NCBI RefSeq assembly: GCF_002953715.1
Contig: NZ_CP025013.1
Coordinates: forward strand, 744,001 to 808,000
Origin: Rhizobium leguminosarum
GTDB taxonomy: Bacteria > Pseudomonadota > Alphaproteobacteria > Rhizobiales > Rhizobiaceae
Length of the DNA stretch: 64,000 nt
Direction of reading: 5' to 3'
The position numbers and the translations under genes were made by a program. Below, piece after piece: positions 53,840 through 62,158 of the stretch. The notes under the pieces were generated by a model, which saw nothing but the letters and a program-made list of their open reading frames with translations, was not told the DNA's origin and did no database searches. Position 1 is the stretch's first letter. Every line of letters starts with the position of its first letter.

Positions 53840-54556
53840 ATGGCGAAAACACCCAAGAGCAATCTCTACGAAGATCTGAAACGGCAGATTCTGACGATGG
53901 AGCTGGACCCGGACGCCGATCTGGACGAGGCCAGTTTGAGCGAAAGATACGGGCTCTCCCGGACGCCGGTCCGCGACATATTCCGGCGCCTTGCCGGTGA
54001 GGGCTATATCGATATCCGCGAGAACAGGGGTGCACGGGTCATCCCGATGAACCACTCCACCCTGCGGAATTTCTTTCTGGTCGCGCCGATGATCTATGCG
54101 GCAATCGGCCGTCTCGCCGTGCAGAACTTCAAGCCCACTCAGCTTTCAGACCTGAAGCAGACCCAGGAGCGCTTCCGCGCCGCCAGCGAGAACATGGACG
54201 CTCTGGCGATGGTCCTCGAGAACAATCGCTTTCACGAAATTTTCGGCGAGATGTCGGGCAACGTCTATCTGCAGCCGAGCCTGGGCCGGCTGCTCATCGA
54301 CCACGCGCGTATCGGCCACACTTTCTTCCGGCCGAGGAACGAGGACATGAAGCGGCGGCTTCAAGTGGCCGTCGGCCATCATGACAGCTTCATCGATGCA
54401 CTCGGCGCTCACGACGAGAATGCCGTCGTCGACCTCGTCTTCGAACACTGGGAATTGTCCCGCGAGAACATGGAAATGTTCATCGCCCCGCAAGGCCTCA
54501 AGGCGGACGCCTTCCTCGGCGGCCCCGCCACCCAACTCTTGGAGAAATCGTCGTGA
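53840..54556 (+). CDS. GntR-family (FCD) regulator of the hydroxyproline-type operon
   Basis: The 238-residue protein has an N-terminal winged helix (LDEASLSERYGLSRTPVRDI, then FRRLAGEGYIDIRENRGARV) and a C-terminal FCD helical domain with the metal-ligand pattern of the family (NNRFHEIFGEMSGNVYL and VGHHDSFIDAL). ATG 53840 follows GGAGAGCGACG. It is the first gene of the operon; its stop overlaps the DapA-family gene by four bases. It probably autoregulates through the palindrome at 53750-53774 in response to a hydroxyproline intermediate. Confidence 0.88.
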   Translation: MAKTPKSNLYEDLKRQILTMELDPDADLDEASLSERYGLSRTPVRDIFRRLAGEGYIDIRENRGARVIPMNHSTLRNFFLVAPMIYAAIGRLAVQNFKPTQLSDLKQTQERFRAASENMDALAMVLENNRFHEIFGEMSGNVYLQPSLGRLLIDHARIGHTFFRPRNEDMKRRLQVAVGHHDSFIDALGAHDENAVVDLVFEHWELSRENMEMFIAPQGLKADAFLGGPATQLLEKSS

Positions 54557-55464
54557 AGTTTGAGGGGATCTACACGCCGGCGGTGACGCCGCTTGATCAA
54601 AATGGCCAGATCGACAGGGCTGGATTTGCCGCCGTGCTCGAGTCGCTGATCGAAGCGGGCGTCCACGGCATCATCGTCGGCGGCTCGACGGGCGAGTACT
54701 ACGCCCAGAGCAGCCAGGAACGTTTCGAGCTTGCGGCCTATGCGAGGGAAGTCATCGGCACGCGTCTGCCGCTCATTATCGGAACCGGCGCCACGCGGAC
54801 CGAAGATTCGGTCGAATACGCAAAGGCGGCGAAGGAAATCGGCGCAGATGCGATCCTGGTGTCGTCACCGCCATACGCGCTGCCGACCGAGCGCGAGAAT
54901 GCGGTCCACGCCCTGACCGTCGACCGCGCGGCGAACCTGCCGATCATGCTCTACAACTATCCGGCCCGCATGGGCGTGATGATGGGCGAGGAGTATTTTT
55001 CCCGCCTCGGCAAGTCCAGGAACGTGATCGCCATCAAGGAAAGCTCCGGCGACATGGGCAATCTGCACCTGCTTGCCCGGAAATTTCCGCATATTGCGCT
55101 GTCCTGCGGCTGGGACGACCAGGCGCTCGAATTCTTCGCATGGGGTGCGAAGAGCTGGGTCTGCGCCGGCTCCAATTTCCTCCCGCGCGAACATGTCGCC
55201 CTCTATGAAGCCTGCGTCCTCGAAAAGAATTTCGACAAGGGCCGCGCGATCATGACGGCGATGCTGCCGCTCATGGATTTCCTGGAATGCGGGAAGTTCG
55301 TCCAATCGATCAAGCACGGATGCGAGTTGATCGGGCTGAATGTCGGATCGGTCCGTGCGCCGCTGCGGCCGCTCAACTCCGAAGAAAAACGAACCCTCCA
55401 GACCGTCGTCGCGACGTTGAAGCGCACGGTTGGCCAGATCACCTCGGGAGCAAATCATGCATGA
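54553..55464 (+). CDS. DapA-family aldolase/dehydratase, possible pyrroline-4-hydroxy-2-carboxylate deaminase
   Basis: This 303-residue TIM-barrel protein keeps the Schiff-base lysine Lys162 (IAIKESSGD) and catalytic Tyr134 (MLYNYPARMG) of the dihydrodipicolinate synthase family. The GSTGEYY loop replaces the GTTGE of true DapA, so it is a catabolic member. In hydroxyproline degradation a DapA-family deaminase converts pyrroline-4-hydroxy-2-carboxylate into 2-oxoglutarate semialdehyde, which the next gene product (ALDH) can oxidise. The GTG start overlaps the gntR stop (GTGA). Other sugar-acid dehydratase roles are possible; the context supports hydroxyproline. Confidence 0.85.
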   Translation: MKFEGIYTPAVTPLDQNGQIDRAGFAAVLESLIEAGVHGIIVGGSTGEYYAQSSQERFELAAYAREVIGTRLPLIIGTGATRTEDSVEYAKAAKEIGADAILVSSPPYALPTERENAVHALTVDRAANLPIMLYNYPARMGVMMGEEYFSRLGKSRNVIAIKESSGDMGNLHLLARKFPHIALSCGWDDQALEFFAWGAKSWVCAGSNFLPREHVALYEACVLEKNFDKGRAIMTAMLPLMDFLECGKFVQSIKHGCELIGLNVGSVRAPLRPLNSEEKRTLQTVVATLKRTVGQITSGANHA

Positions 55465-56974
55465 ACCTTTGACTGCCTCCGAATACAAGGCGATCGCCGC
55501 CAGTCTTCAGTTTCCGACGAATGCCTTCGTCGACGGCGCATTTCGTCCGGCCAATTCCGGGCAGACATTCACCTCGACGAATCCCGCGACGGGCGAGGTT
55601 CTCGCCGAGATTGCCGCATGTGACGCCACCGATGTCGACGCCGCCGTCGCCAAGGCAAAGCAGGCCTTCGACGACGGCCGCTGGCGGCTGCGTTCGCCAG
55701 GTGAACGCAAGGCGGTGCTCCTCAAGCTCGCCAGGCTGCTGGAGGACAATCGTCACGAACTCGCCGTCCTGGAGAGCCTCGACAGCGGCAAGCCGGTCGG
55801 CGAATGCCAGACGGTTGATGTTCCCGATACCATTCACACGATCCGTTGGCACGCCGAACTGATCGACAAGCTCTATGACAACACCGCGCCTGTCGGCGTC
55901 AACGCGCTGACGATGATCGTGCGTGAGCCGGTCGGCGTCGTCGGATGCGTGCTTCCGTGGAATTTCCCGCTTTTGATGCTGGCCTGGAAGATCGGCCCGG
56001 CGCTTGCCGCCGGCTGCTCGGTGATCGTCAAGCCTGCCGAGCAGACGACGCTCACCACGTTGCGCGTCGCCGAGCTTGCCCATGAAGCGGGCATTCCAGC
56101 CGGCGTGTTCAATGTCGTGACCGGCGGCGGCAAGGAGGTCGGCGAGCCGATCGGTATGCATATGGATGTCGATATGGTGGCCTTTACCGGATCGACGCCC
56201 ACCGGCCGCCGCTTCCTGCGTTATGCAGCGGACTCGAATCTCAAGCGCGTCGTGCTCGAATGCGGCGGCAAGAACCCCGCGGTCGTTCTCGACGACGCCG
56301 AAGACCTGGACCTCGTTGCCGAGCAGGTCGTCAACGGCGCCTTCTGGAACATGGGCGAGAACTGCTCGGCCACGTCGCGTCTCATCGTTCATTCCAAGGT
56401 CAAGGACGAACTGCTGAAGCGCATCGGCGCCTATATGCGCGAATGGAAGACCGGCGATCCGCTCGATCCTGCTAACCGCATCGGCGCGCTTGTCAGCAAG
56501 GCCCATTTCGAGAAGGTGAAATCCTTCCTCGACGACGCCAGGAAGGAGAAGCTAACGGTCAGCCATGGTGGCGAAACGCATGGCGGCATCTTCATCGAAC
56601 CAACAGTGGTCGAGGGTGTAACGCCTGCCAGCCGCCTCTTCCAGGAAGAGATCTTCGGGCCGGTGCTTTCGGTGACCACCTTCAATTCGCTTGCCGAAGC
56701 AATCGCTCTTGCCAACGACACGAATTACGGGCTGACGGCCTCCGTCTATACCGGCAGCCTGAGGAACGCCATCAGGCTCGCGCGCGAGATCCGCGCCGGC
56801 GTCGTCACCGTCAACTGCTTCGGAGAAGGGGACGCCAGCACACCGTTCGGCGGCTACAAGGAGTCCGGGTTCGGCGGCCGTGACAAGTCGGTCTTCGCCC
56901 ATGACAATTACTGCGAACTGAAGACCATCTGGATCGACGTCTCGGAACGCTCGGTCGACGAGACCATCCGATGA
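55457..56974 (+). CDS. NAD(P)-dependent aldehyde dehydrogenase (PuuC-like)
   Basis: The 505-residue ALDH has VLPWNFPLLMLAWKIGPALA, FTGSTPTGRRFLRYAADSNL, LECGGKNPAVVLDDA and the catalytic Cys in GENCSATSRLIVHS. It resembles gamma-glutamyl-gamma-aminobutyraldehyde dehydrogenase PuuC. In this operon it could oxidise 2-oxoglutarate semialdehyde to 2-oxoglutarate or another aminoaldehyde. ATG 55457 overlaps the end of the DapA-family gene and has GGGAG upstream. Its stop overlaps the oxidase gene (ATGA), so it is tightly coupled with it. Confidence 0.88.
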   Translation: MHEPLTASEYKAIAASLQFPTNAFVDGAFRPANSGQTFTSTNPATGEVLAEIAACDATDVDAAVAKAKQAFDDGRWRLRSPGERKAVLLKLARLLEDNRHELAVLESLDSGKPVGECQTVDVPDTIHTIRWHAELIDKLYDNTAPVGVNALTMIVREPVGVVGCVLPWNFPLLMLAWKIGPALAAGCSVIVKPAEQTTLTTLRVAELAHEAGIPAGVFNVVTGGGKEVGEPIGMHMDVDMVAFTGSTPTGRRFLRYAADSNLKRVVLECGGKNPAVVLDDAEDLDLVAEQVVNGAFWNMGENCSATSRLIVHSKVKDELLKRIGAYMREWKTGDPLDPANRIGALVSKAHFEKVKSFLDDARKEKLTVSHGGETHGGIFIEPTVVEGVTPASRLFQEEIFGPVLSVTTFNSLAEAIALANDTNYGLTASVYTGSLRNAIRLAREIRAGVVTVNCFGEGDASTPFGGYKESGFGGRDKSVFAHDNYCELKTIWIDVSERSVDETIR

Positions 56975-58317
56975 TCTCGAAGTCGGTCAAACGTCTGCCT
57001 GTTGAGAATGGCGTCTCGGGCTGGGAGGCGGTCAGCGAGCGTCCTTTCCCGGTCCGGACCCTCGACGGCGATGTGACCGCGGACTGGCTGATCGTCGGCG
57101 CGGGGTTTGCTGGCCTCTCGGCGGCGCGCCGTCTTCTCGAACTTCGACCGGATGACAAGATCGTCATCCTTGATGCGAGCGAAGTGGGGAAGGGGACGTC
57201 GGGCCGAAATTCCGGCTTCATGATCGACGTTCCGCACAACCTTTCAGGCGGGGAATATTCGAGTGGAGAGGCTGAAGCCACTCGGCTGGAGATGGCCCAG
57301 AACCGCTCAGCGATAGCCTTTGCCGCGCAAGCGGCGGAGGAATACGGGATGTCGCGCGCGACATTCGACCCGGCGGGAAAGATCAACGCCGCGGCCACCG
57401 CTCGCGGCATGAGGCTCAACCGGAGCTTCGGAGAATCCCTGATGGGCGCTGGCGAGAAGCATACGTTTCTCGACGCGAAAGAGATGCGGGAGATCACCGC
57501 ATCGGATTACTACACCGGCGGGCTCTATACGCCCGGAGCGGTGCTTATCCAGCCCGCCGATTACATCCGCTCTTTTGCGGCGGGCCTGTCGGGCAGGGTC
57601 AGTATCTTCGAGCGTTCTCCTGTCACTTCGCTGAAGCAAGACAGCGGCACCTGGAGCGCCATGACAAACCGAAGGAAGGTCACTGCTCCAAAAGTGATCC
57701 TCGGGGTCAATGGCCACATCGACGATTTCGGGCACTATCGCGGCCGCCTGATGCACATCTTCGCTTATGCCTCGATGACAGCGCCGTTTCCAGCAGAAGA
57801 CTTCGGCCAGAAGGCCTCAGGGCAGGACAAGTGGGCGCTGCTCCCAGCAGATGCGATGGGAGCCACGATTCGAAAGATTACCGCCGCTGGCCAGTCGCGG
57901 ATCGTAATTCGTACGAAGTACACCTACGAAAGCAAGCTGGAGGCGGCGGACTGGCGCATGGGCAAGATGGCCAGGGCCCATCGAGACGCGCTCGACGCGC
58001 GGTTCCCGGGTCTCGTGGATGTCCCTTTCGAACATAGCTGGGCGGGTCGTCTGTGCCTCAGCCGGAACCATGTGCCCGCCTTCGGCGAGATCGAAGAAGG
58101 ACTGTTTTCCGCATGCTGCGAAAACGGGCTTGGAACGGTCAAGAGCACACTCGCCGGCATGATGGCGGCGGAACTGGCGACCCGAACGGCCTCCCGGCAT
58201 CTCGAACAATACATGGATCACCCTGAGCCTTCGAGGCTCCCGCCGGAGCCGTTCGCCTGGCTGGGCATCAACGCGCTGATCCGTTTGCAGGAATTGCGTG
58301 CAGGCCGCGAGGGATGA
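56971..58317 (+). CDS. FAD-dependent amine/amino-acid oxidoreductase (DadA/PuuB-like)
   Basis: The 448-residue flavoenzyme has the dinucleotide-binding motif WLIVGAGFAGLSAARRLLEL near residue 38, the GTSGRNSGFMIDVPH loop and the C-terminal flavin-contact region ENGLGTVKSTLAGMMAAELA. This is the DAO family that includes D-amino-acid dehydrogenase, gamma-glutamylputrescine oxidase and D-hydroxyproline dehydrogenase. With an epimerase-family gene and a DapA-family deaminase in the same cluster, oxidation of cis-4-hydroxy-D-proline or an N-methyl form is likely. The start overlaps the ALDH stop by four bases. PuuB-type substrates remain possible. Confidence 0.83.
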   Translation: MISKSVKRLPVENGVSGWEAVSERPFPVRTLDGDVTADWLIVGAGFAGLSAARRLLELRPDDKIVILDASEVGKGTSGRNSGFMIDVPHNLSGGEYSSGEAEATRLEMAQNRSAIAFAAQAAEEYGMSRATFDPAGKINAAATARGMRLNRSFGESLMGAGEKHTFLDAKEMREITASDYYTGGLYTPGAVLIQPADYIRSFAAGLSGRVSIFERSPVTSLKQDSGTWSAMTNRRKVTAPKVILGVNGHIDDFGHYRGRLMHIFAYASMTAPFPAEDFGQKASGQDKWALLPADAMGATIRKITAAGQSRIVIRTKYTYESKLEAADWRMGKMARAHRDALDARFPGLVDVPFEHSWAGRLCLSRNHVPAFGEIEEGLFSACCENGLGTVKSTLAGMMAAELATRTASRHLEQYMDHPEPSRLPPEPFAWLGINALIRLQELRAGREG

Positions 58318-58396
58318 TCCCTCGGCCCGCGTAATATGAAGACTGCCCGCTCGCAGGCTTCAATGAAAATGGGAACGAAAAACAGGAGTAAGAACA

Positions 58397-59248
58397 ATGA
58401 AGACTTTGTGGAAGGCGCTCTGCGCTGCTGCGATGATCGGGGTCAGCATCCTTCCTGCTCGCGCGGAAGAAAAAACGATCACCATGGGCACGATGTCGTG
58501 GGAGGACCTGACGCCCATCACCGGTATCACCAAGAAGGTTCTCGAAGACGCCGGCTATACGGTCAAGGTGACCGAGTTCTCCGAATGGGGCATCGCCTAT
58601 GCCGCTCTCGCCAAGGGTGACATCCAGGTCCTCACCTCGCAGACGGACTATGTTGCGCAAGACTACTGGGACAAGAACAAGAACCGGCTCGAGAAGATCT
58701 CACCCGTTTCGCACGGCCTCTATCAGGGCGTCGCGGTTCCTAAATATGTCCCGATCGACTCGCTGGAACAGCTCAATGAAAACACCGACAAGTTCAGCGG
58801 CAAGATCATCGGTATCGAACCGGGCGCCGGCCTGATGCGCGATACTACGAACGCGGTCAAGGATTATGGCCTCAAGCTCCAGCTCGTCGAGGGCAGCACC
58901 GCCGCGATGACGGCGGCGCTGAAGTCCGCCTATGATCGCAAGGAGTGGATTGCGGTGACGATCTGGGAGCCGTCCTGGATGGTCCAGAAGTACGAGGTCA
59001 AGTACCTCAAGGATCCGAAGGGCGTATTCCCGCCGCCGCAGAGCTATTACTGGATCGGCCACAAGGGCTTCTCCGCAGAAAACCCGCATGCGCGTGAAGT
59101 GATGGCCAGTGTCTACGTGCCGATTGCCGACATCACCGCCATCAACGGCGCAGTCAATGAAGGCAAGACGATGGACCAGGCCGTGCAGGATTGGATCGGC
59201 GCGCATGCCGACCTGATCAAGCGCTGGGAAAACATCAAGAAGAACTAA
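58397..59248 (+). CDS. Betaine-type periplasmic binding protein (OpuAC family), importer 2
   Basis: The 283-residue exported protein has a signal peptide (KALCAAAMIGVSILPARA, cleavage near ARA) and an OpuAC fold: TITMGTMSWEDLTPITGITK, QVLTSQTDYVAQDYW, IGIEPGAGLMRDTTNAV and VTIWEPSWMVQKYEVKYL. The Trp/Tyr residues could cage a quaternary amine. It begins 79 bases after the oxidase gene, in the same operon. It is distinct from importer 1 and shorter. The ligand is likely a hydroxyproline betaine or similar compound, inferred from the catabolic genes around it. Confidence 0.87.
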   Translation: MKTLWKALCAAAMIGVSILPARAEEKTITMGTMSWEDLTPITGITKKVLEDAGYTVKVTEFSEWGIAYAALAKGDIQVLTSQTDYVAQDYWDKNKNRLEKISPVSHGLYQGVAVPKYVPIDSLEQLNENTDKFSGKIIGIEPGAGLMRDTTNAVKDYGLKLQLVEGSTAAMTAALKSAYDRKEWIAVTIWEPSWMVQKYEVKYLKDPKGVFPPPQSYYWIGHKGFSAENPHAREVMASVYVPIADITAINGAVNEGKTMDQAVQDWIGAHADLIKRWENIKKN

Positions 59249-59255
59249 ACGCGTC

Positions 59256-59283
59256 GTGGCCGTCCGATCCGTCGGGCGGCCAC
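59256..59283 (+). other. Intercistronic stem-loop after the binding-protein gene, importer 2
   Basis: GTGGCCGTCCGA (59256-59267) pairs with TCGGGCGGCCAC (59272-59283) with one G-U pair and a TCCG loop, 7 bases after the binding-protein stop. It mirrors the stem-loop at 42787 in importer 1 and probably sets a high binding-protein level. Confidence 0.6.
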
Positions 59284-59333
59284 CCTGAAACCTAATGAAG
59301 AAGCCAGCGCTGAATGGCTCAATGGGGATCGCT

Positions 59334-60440
59334 ATGAAAACCGTAAATGCCGATATCAATGACGTCCTGATCGACTGCCAATCCCTTTGGAAAGTCTTCG
59401 GTGACAAGTCCGCTGCGGCAATGAAGTCGATCAAAGAGCGCGGCCTCGGCAAAAAAGAGGTCCTGAAGGAGTTCAACTGCGTCGTCGGCGTGTCCGACGC
59501 GAGCATCGAGGTCCGGCGCGGCGAAATCTTCTGCATCATGGGCTTGTCGGGAAGCGGAAAATCGACGCTCATCCGCCTTCTCAACAAGCTGATCACGCCA
59601 AGCTCCGGCAAGGTCCTCGTCAAGGGACGCGACCTCGCCGCCCTGTCGCCGGTCGATCTCCGGCAGATGCGCGCCAGGAACATCGGCATGGTGTTTCAAA
59701 GCGTCGCTCTGTTGCCGCATCGGACAGTCCTGGAAAATGCGGCCTTCGGCCTCGAGGTTCAGGGAATTGCCAAGCCGGAGCGAAACAAGATCGCCGTTGC
59801 AGCGCTCGAGAAGGTCGGCCTCACCGACTGGGTGAATCGATATCCGAACGAGCTTTCCGGCGGTATGCAGCAACGCGTCGGGCTGGCCCGCGCGCTTTCT
59901 TCCGACCCCGAGATCATTCTGATGGACGAGCCGTTCAGCGCTCTCGATCCACTCATCCGGCGTCAGCTCCAGGACGAATTCCGGCAACTGACGAAAGCCT
60001 TGGGCAAGTCCGCGGTCTTCATCACCCATGATCTCGACGAGGCGATCCGGATCGGCGACCGCATTGCGATCATGAAGGACGGCGTCATCATCCAGACCGG
60101 CACGGCCGAGGAGATCATCCTCAACCCGGCAGATGCCTATGTCGCCGAATTCGTCGCCGGCATATCCCGCCTCCATCTGATCAAGGCGCATTCCGTCATG
60201 CGCAGCGTCGCCGAATTCCAGCAGAGCCAGCCGAATTCCGACATCGCGTCGCTGGCGCGCACGACGCCGGATGCCGACATCGACGAACTCATCACATTGA
60301 CGATGCAGTCGGAGCGCGACGCCATTGCCGTCGTCGACAACGATCAGATCGTCGGCGTGGTCACGCCACGCAGCCTGCTGATGGGCGTCAAGGGAACGTC
60401 CACCCACGATCTCACGGCGGCGTCCCAGAACTGGAGCTGA
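59334..60440 (+). CDS. Betaine-type ABC transporter ATP-binding protein, importer 2
   Basis: The 368-residue ATPase has Walker A GLSGSGKSTLIRLL, signature LSGGMQQRVGLARAL, Walker B ILMDEPFSALDP and AVFITHDLDEAIRIGD, followed by a C-terminal CBS-like region (VVDNDQIVGVVTPRSLLMG). ATG 59334 is preferred because GGGGATCG precedes it and the N-terminus then matches the family; ATG 59295 has no ribosome-binding site. It partners the two permeases that follow. Confidence 0.9.
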   Translation: MKTVNADINDVLIDCQSLWKVFGDKSAAAMKSIKERGLGKKEVLKEFNCVVGVSDASIEVRRGEIFCIMGLSGSGKSTLIRLLNKLITPSSGKVLVKGRDLAALSPVDLRQMRARNIGMVFQSVALLPHRTVLENAAFGLEVQGIAKPERNKIAVAALEKVGLTDWVNRYPNELSGGMQQRVGLARALSSDPEIILMDEPFSALDPLIRRQLQDEFRQLTKALGKSAVFITHDLDEAIRIGDRIAIMKDGVIIQTGTAEEIILNPADAYVAEFVAGISRLHLIKAHSVMRSVAEFQQSQPNSDIASLARTTPDADIDELITLTMQSERDAIAVVDNDQIVGVVTPRSLLMGVKGTSTHDLTAASQNWS

Positions 60441-60445
60441 TTGAC

Positions 60446-61294
60446 ATGGATAGTTCAGGCTACACCGATCTTTTTGACGAATGGACGGACGCCGCGCTCG
60501 AGTGGGTGAGCGACAACGGCGAGTTCCTTTTCGATACTATCCGACAGGTTCTCGAAGGGCTCTATGACGGGATCCTCTGGCTCCTGCAGCTTCCGCCCTT
60601 CTACCTGGTCGCGCTGATCGTGGCGCTCATCGGCTGGCGGCTGGTCAATGTCTGGTTCGCCGTGCTCAGCGGCGCAGCACTGGCGCTTTGCTTTTCCATG
60701 GGGCTCTGGCCGGAGACGATGAGCACCCTGGCGCTGGTATTGACCGCAACCGCACTCGCCCTGGCGATCGGGATCCCGATCGGGATTGCCGCCGGTTTCT
60801 TCCCCGGCCTCGATCGGTTCATGGAGCCCGGCCTGGATCTTATCCAGACACTTCCGCCATACATCTACCTGCTGCCAGCGATCGCCCTGCTCGGCTACGG
60901 ACCGGCGACGGCACTGATCGCGACGGTGATCGTCGCCGTGCCGCCGGCGATCCGCCTGACGTCTCTCGGTATCCGGATGACGCCCAAGGAGTTCATCGAA
61001 CTCGGAGAGGCGCTCGGGATCAGACCGGCGCAGATGTTCTTCAAGATCCGCCTTCCCTTCGCGCTGCCGAGCATCATGGCAGGCATAAACCAGAGCCTGA
61101 TGATGGCCTTCGGCATGGTCGTCATCGCCGGCATCGTCGGTTCCGGCGGGCTCGGCGAGACGATCTATGGCGCGATCAGAACGCTCGACATCGCGACCTC
61201 TATCAATGGAGCGATCGCCATCGTGGTGCTGACGATGGTGCTTGACCGGATAACCCAGAGTGCAGCTCGCTTGGGAACGGGGAGGAAGTCATGA
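60446..61294 (+). CDS. Betaine-type ABC transporter permease A, importer 2
   Basis: A 282-residue inner-membrane protein with several transmembrane segments and the coupling-loop block ELGEALGIRPAQMFFKIRLP then ALPSIMAGINQSLMMAFGMV. DLIQTLPPYIYLLPAIALLG is the channel-helix signature of this family. It starts 5 bases after the ATPase stop, and its own stop overlaps the second permease (ATGA). Two different permeases imply a heterodimeric channel, unlike importer 1. Confidence 0.9.
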   Translation: MDSSGYTDLFDEWTDAALEWVSDNGEFLFDTIRQVLEGLYDGILWLLQLPPFYLVALIVALIGWRLVNVWFAVLSGAALALCFSMGLWPETMSTLALVLTATALALAIGIPIGIAAGFFPGLDRFMEPGLDLIQTLPPYIYLLPAIALLGYGPATALIATVIVAVPPAIRLTSLGIRMTPKEFIELGEALGIRPAQMFFKIRLPFALPSIMAGINQSLMMAFGMVVIAGIVGSGGLGETIYGAIRTLDIATSINGAIAIVVLTMVLDRITQSAARLGTGRKS

Positions 61295-62142
61295 ATCCGT
61301 CCATCCTGCAGTTTTCGCCGGGCGCTTTCCTGGCGCCGTCGGTCGATTGGCTCAACACCAATCTTCATCCGCTGTTTGCGGCGATCAGCTACCTGATCGA
61401 AACGGTCCTTTCCGGATTCGAGGCGGCACTCCTCTTCGTGCCGCCCTATGGGCTTATCGCGATCGTCGTCATCCTGGCATTCGTCGCCGTTGGTCTGCGC
61501 GCCGCGATCCTTGCGGCGCTTTGCCTGGGGTTCTGTCTCCTCATGGGGCTGTGGACGGCATCGATGCAGACCCTCTCCCTGGTCACTGTCGCGGTTCTGA
61601 TCTCCGTGCTCATCGCCTTCCCGATCGGCGTCCTGTGCTCGCGCCACAAGACATTGGAGGCAATGGTTCGCCCGGTTCTCGATGTGATGCAGACGGTGCC
61701 GCCGTGGGTCTATCTCATTCCTGCGGTGATGATCTTCAGCCTTGGACGGGTGCCGGCAATCATCGCCACCATCGTTTATGGCATTCCGCCGATGCTCCGC
61801 CTGACCACGCTGGCGTTCAACCAGGTGCCGAGAGAATTCGTGGAACTCGGCAGCGCCATCGGCGCGCCGCCTCGTTCGGTGCTTTGGAAGATCGAGATCC
61901 CCTTGGCCAGGCAGACGCTCCTGGTTGGGCTCAACCAATGCATCCTTCTGTCGCTGGCGATGGTGGTATTGGCCGGGCTCGTCGGCGCCGGCGGTCTCGG
62001 CGCGGAGGTGACGCGCGGCCTGACGCGCATGGAGATGGGGCTTGGCCTGCGGGCGGGCCTGGCGATCGTCGCAATCGCCCTTCTGCTCGACCGGCTGTCC
62101 CGCGGCCTGCTCGACCGTGACAGACTGCCGAAGACGAGATGA
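61291..62142 (+). CDS. Betaine-type ABC transporter permease B, importer 2
   Basis: This 283-residue membrane protein is related to permease A. It has the same features: LDVMQTVPPWVYLIPAVMIF, ELGSAIGAPPRSVLWKIEIP and LVGLNQCILLSLAMVVLAGL. The N-terminal region PSVDWLNTNLHPLF is hydrophilic before the first membrane helix, as in ProW proteins. The start overlaps permease A by four bases, so the two are made together. It ends 16 bases before the epimerase gene. Confidence 0.9.
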   Translation: MNPSILQFSPGAFLAPSVDWLNTNLHPLFAAISYLIETVLSGFEAALLFVPPYGLIAIVVILAFVAVGLRAAILAALCLGFCLLMGLWTASMQTLSLVTVAVLISVLIAFPIGVLCSRHKTLEAMVRPVLDVMQTVPPWVYLIPAVMIFSLGRVPAIIATIVYGIPPMLRLTTLAFNQVPREFVELGSAIGAPPRSVLWKIEIPLARQTLLVGLNQCILLSLAMVVLAGLVGAGGLGAEVTRGLTRMEMGLGLRAGLAIVAIALLLDRLSRGLLDRDRLPKTR

Positions 62143-62158
62143 GCAAGGACACAAAACG

